Of a stretch of DNA of 64,000 nt, positions 61,016 to 64,000 are shown one piece after another. The stretch is from Paenibacillus sp. H1-7. GTDB lineage: Bacteria; Bacillota; Bacilli; Paenibacillales; NBRC-103111. A program made the position numbers and the translations under genes. The first letter of the stretch is position 1; every line of letters starts with the position of its first letter. Below the pieces are notes generated by a model. It saw only the letters and a program-made list of their open reading frames with translations. It ran no database searches and was not told where the DNA came from. The stretch is taken from assembly GCF_022354825.1 (NCBI RefSeq), contig NZ_CP031168.1, positions 1-64,000 on the forward strand, written 5' to 3'.

Positions 61016-64000
61016 TTACCTGTCTGCCTGAGGGTGAAGATGGGCAGTCAGCCGCTTGAGCAGAACTACTGCTTCTGCCCGTGTTGCGGGAGCTTGCGGG
61101 TTGAATAAGTTGCCCGATTGGCCTTGAATGAGCTTCGCTCTATACGCAGCCTCGATATAGGCTTTTGCCCAAACGGCAATGGAGGCGTCATCCGAGAAAG
61201 TTGGCTTTGCAGCTTGTTCAGCCTTCAGTCCTGCGGCTTTGGCGATCATAACCGCTGCTTCCGCGCGAACGATTCGTACATCCGGCTGGAAGGTACGGTC
61301 TGAATATCCGTTTACGATACCGGCTCGGACAGCGCTCGCTATTGCTGGGGAAGCCCATCCGGGAATGTCTGACTTATCCGCGAAAGGCAGTTCCCAACCA
61401 GCCGGCAAATGCAATACATTGTTAAGCATGACCGCGAATTCCGCCCTGGAAATCGGTTTGTCTGGAAGGAATGTGCCGTCCGGATAGCCATCGATCCAGC
61501 CCAGTGCAGCACTTTCCCGGATTTCTGCCTCCGCCCAGTGGCCGGCGATATCCGAGAAGGTTTTTTCCTGCTGCGTCTCCACTGCCAGATGAACAGGCAT
61601 GACGGCAAACAAAGTAAAGTGATCGGTTTGCCCTATGACGACACTGCCATCGGGCTTGCTCTCAATTTCTACCCATTGCTGGACCGTTTCATCATAATAG
61701 AATATCGCTGGCCGTTGATTAGCACCTAATTGGTTACTTGTCCATTGCACTTTAAGTGTAACCGGAATGGCAAACTTACCGGATACATCTTTTGTTATAG
61801 CAAAGGCATCGCTCAGCAGCTTCTGATCAGGTCCGAGCAGTTGAAGTGCTTCGCTCGTCGCGTTCCTCATAGTAATATTCATCGGCTCTGTGATAGCACC
61901 CACAGGGATCTGCAGCGTAATTCCATCGATTGTAAGGGTGTAGGCTTGGCCAGGAACTATACCATACTGACTCTGACTCGAAGGATTCCTCCGATTCGTT
62001 GTTGGAGTCGTATCGACAGGTGTTGTTGGATTCAAAATATTCGCAATCTCGATAAATTCGACTTGTTGATTGCCAGCCGAATCCGCCGCAAAGACTGTGT
62101 AGGCTCCGTTCTTTGTGACATGAAAGCTTCTTGACCCCAACAGATCCGTCCCGAATGAAGGATCCGCGAAACTGCTTGCAGTAAGCTGACCAGGCGCCCA
62201 TTTTAAGGCCGTTAACGTGTTACCGGCATCTGCATTGTATACCGACGCCGACACGGTTACATCGACGCTAGGTTGATCTGAATCTTTCGGACTGTAATCC
62301 AGAGTAAGGATCGGGAGCTGCGTGACGATGTTGCTGACAGTAAACGTTTCGACCTTCGAATTGCCTGCCGTATCGGCTGCGTAAACAGTGTAGATGCCGT
62401 TTTGAGCCACATGAAAGCTTCTTGACCCCAACAGATCCGTTCCGAACGAAGGATCCGCGAAGCTGCTTGCAGTAAGCTGACCAGGCGCCCACTTCAGGGC
62501 GGCCAACGTATTGCCGGTCCCTGCATCATAGATCGATGCGGTCACGGAGACATTTACACCGGAATGGACAAGACTCTTCGGACTATAGTCCAACGTTAGG
62601 GCCGGAAGCTGCGTGACGATGTTGCTGACAGTAATCGTTTCGACCCTCGAATTGCCTGCCGTATCAGCTGCGTAAACGGTGTAGATACCGTTTTGAGCCA
62701 CATGAAAGCTTCTTGAATCCAACAAATCCGTCCCGAACGAAGGATCCGCGAAGCTGCTTGCAGTAAGCTGACCAGGCGCCCACTTCAGGGCGGCCAACGT
62801 ATTGCCGGTCCCTGCATCATAGACCGATGCGGTCACGGAGACATCAACACCGGAATGGACAAGACCCTTCGGACTATAATCCAACGTTAGGGCCGGAAGC
62901 TGCGTGACGATGTTGCTGACAGTAATCGTTTCAACCTTCGAATTGCCTGCCGCATCGGCTGCGTAAACGGTGTAGATGCCATTTTGAGCCGCATGAAAGC
63001 TTCTTGACCCCAACAGATCCGTCCCGAACGAAGGATCCGTGAAGCTGCTTGCTGTAAGCTGACCAGGCGCCCACTTCAGGGCGGCCAACGTATTGCCGGT
63101 CCCTCCATCATAGACCGATGCCGCCACGGAGACATCAACACCGGAATGGACAAGACTCTTCGGACTATAGTCCAACGTTAGGGCCGGAAGCTGTGTGACG
63201 ATGTTGCTGATAGTAATCGATTCGACTTTGGAATTGCCTGCTGCATCGGCTGCATAAACAGTGTAAGTCCCGTTATGACTCACATGAAAGCTTCTTGAGT
63301 CCAACACATCCGTTCCGAATGCGGGATTGGCGAAATCGCTAACTGTTCTAATGCCATTAGCCCATTTCAAGACGGCCAACGTATTGCCTTTATCCTCCTC
63401 ATAAACCGATGCGTTTACGGAGACATTTACACCGGAATGGACAAGTCTCTTCGGACTGTAATCAAGTAGAATAGCTGGATTTTGCGTGATGATATTGGAA
63501 ACGGTAATGATTTGAACCGTTGCGTTTCCTACGTCATCCTTGGCATAGACGGTATAGCTGCCGTTACTCGATGCCAGGAAGGACCCGCCGGAAGCGATTG
63601 CCGTGCCTGCACTGGTAAAATAGGAAGCAGCGTGGGTGCCGGCAGCCCATTTAAGGATCGTTCCGTCCGACGTTACGGAAATCGTTACAGGTCCATTCGT
63701 TGGCGCTGTTGTCGAAGGTGTCAGGACTATCGACGGGACAACGCCGTTAATCAATATGTTGCTCGTAGAAGGGATTATGCCGGATAAAGTTAGCGGAACG
63801 TTAGAGCCAAGTGCTGTAATCGCTGCAGGAGCTGCTGTAGTAATCTCGCTTCCTAAAGCGATACCATCCATGTCCTTGTCGCCGGCTTGTACCGTGTAGC
63901 GGAATAACAGCTTAGCCGGCTCACCGGGCGGCTTGCCGATATATTGGGCAGCTTTAACTGTTGTGCCCACATATAGCGGAATCGTCGGCGTTCCTGCAAC
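61016..64000 (-). CDS. S-layer homology domain surface protein with Ig-like tandem repeats (5' end beyond window)
   Basis: The frame is open to the right edge, so the N-terminus is missing; at least 994 residues are visible. From the N-terminal side there are Ig-like domains, five 97-residue repeats (each with DYSPK, LKWAPGQLTASSF or a variant, and RSFHV..NGIYTVYAAD), a linker (PVDTTPTTNRRNPSSQSQYG), a ZU5-like region (GAITEPMNITMRNATSEAL) and three SLH domains at the C-terminus (AGHWAEAEIRES; PGWASPAIASAV; AVWAKAYIEAAY). SLH domains bind pyruvylated wall polymers. Probably secreted and wall-anchored; ligand unknown. Confidence 0.9.
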   Translation of the reverse strand, partial: VAGTPTIPLYVGTTVKAAQYIGKPPGEPAKLLFRYTVQAGDKDMDGIALGSEITTAAPAAITALGSNVPLTLSGIIPSTSNILINGVVPSIVLTPSTTAPTNGPVTISVTSDGTILKWAAGTHAASYFTSAGTAIASGGSFLASSNGSYTVYAKDDVGNATVQIITVSNIITQNPAILLDYSPKRLVHSGVNVSVNASVYEEDKGNTLAVLKWANGIRTVSDFANPAFGTDVLDSRSFHVSHNGTYTVYAADAAGNSKVESITISNIVTQLPALTLDYSPKSLVHSGVDVSVAASVYDGGTGNTLAALKWAPGQLTASSFTDPSFGTDLLGSRSFHAAQNGIYTVYAADAAGNSKVETITVSNIVTQLPALTLDYSPKGLVHSGVDVSVTASVYDAGTGNTLAALKWAPGQLTASSFADPSFGTDLLDSRSFHVAQNGIYTVYAADTAGNSRVETITVSNIVTQLPALTLDYSPKSLVHSGVNVSVTASIYDAGTGNTLAALKWAPGQLTASSFADPSFGTDLLGSRSFHVAQNGIYTVYAADTAGNSKVETFTVSNIVTQLPILTLDYSPKDSDQPSVDVTVSASVYNADAGNTLTALKWAPGQLTASSFADPSFGTDLLGSRSFHVTKNGAYTVFAADSAGNQQVEFIEIANILNPTTPVDTTPTTNRRNPSSQSQYGIVPGQAYTLTIDGITLQIPVGAITEPMNITMRNATSEALQLLGPDQKLLSDAFAITKDVSGKFAIPVTLKVQWTSNQLGANQRPAIFYYDETVQQWVEIESKPDGSVVIGQTDHFTLFAVMPVHLAVETQQEKTFSDIAGHWAEAEIRESAALGWIDGYPDGTFLPDKPISRAEFAVMLNNVLHLPAGWELPFADKSDIPGWASPAIASAVRAGIVNGYSDRTFQPDVRIVRAEAAVMIAKAAGLKAEQAAKPTFSDDASIAVWAKAYIEAAYRAKLIQGQSGNLFNPQAPATRAEAVVLLKRLTAHLHPQADR
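62040..63494. repeat. Five tandem 291-bp repeats in the SLH protein gene
   Basis: The marker ATGAAAGCTTCTTGA occurs at 62120, 62411, 62702, 62993 and 63284 with a constant 291-bp step (97 codons). The three central units are almost identical at the DNA level; the outer ones are more diverged. Boundaries are approximate. Confidence 0.85.

Noticed and set aside
1-64000. CRISPR array, prophage or insertion sequence
   Set aside because: I saw no regularly spaced direct repeats with unique spacers, no phage structural genes and no transposase; the 291-bp repeats at 62-63.5 kb are coding repeats.

Overview
The window is chromosomal DNA of a low-to-mid GC, spore-forming, S-layer-bearing member of the Bacillota, most like Paenibacillus or a close relative. 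The evidence is the origin-proximal gene order (DnaA-box region, rpmH, rnpA, yidC, jag, mnmE, mnmG, rsmG, noc, parA, parB), the sporulation-linked genes yyaC and yjzC, the WalRK cluster, canonical Bacillota parS sites, Bacillus-type PurBoxes and a three-SLH surface protein. Assignment rests on gene content and protein family recognition, not on a database search.

Layout. 1-504 is the dnaA-rpmH intergenic part of oriC; the dnaA start codon appears to lie at the left edge on the minus strand. 505-9977 is the conserved rpmH-to-parB replication, segregation and translation block, with one parS site upstream of noc and another inside parB. 10-24 kb holds housekeeping genes: a cysteine desulfurase family gene, DUF4446, yyaC, mscS, tRNA-Ser(CGA), yjzC, rpsF-ssb-rpsR, a CBS protein, the DUF2232 gene, gdpP, rplI, dnaB and purA. 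23.9-30 kb is a sugar-uptake locus (ArsR-type regulator, binding protein, two permeases, GH2 glycosidase). 31.8-41.8 kb holds a LysM/G5/M23 wall hydrolase, walRK-H-I-J, an HtrA-type protease, a CxxH/CxxC protein and rlmH.

The accessory region starts at the last codons of rlmH. The sequence GAACCGTATCATAA at the rlmH 3' end (41801-41814) recurs in the same orientation at 49433-49446 and brackets a 7.6-kb AT-rich island. The rlmH 3' end is the attachment site of staphylococcal SCC elements, so this looks like an SCC-like cassette without a recombinase of its own. Its cargo is five co-directional genes: N6-adenine methylase, specificity subunit, second N6-adenine methylase, ABC/SMC-type ATPase and HNH endonuclease. 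A type I modification module is thus joined to a Septu (PtuAB)-like ATPase/HNH pair, and no HsdR translocase is present. This is the best candidate in the window for an under-described defence system. To its right, 49.4-54.9 kb is a decaying zone with a glycosyltransferase, a truncated LysE-type exporter, a broken AraC regulator, an MFS-LysR pair and a frameshifted DJ-1/PfpI gene.

55-58.5 kb contains two DUF2294 paralogues around a histidine kinase fused to an RsbR/STAS-like C-terminus, with two copies of a ~75-bp terminator-containing sequence. 58.6-60.9 kb is ahpC-ahpF behind four CTTCAT repeats spaced exactly 11 bp. The window ends inside a large surface protein on the minus strand with five 97-residue repeats and three C-terminal SLH domains.
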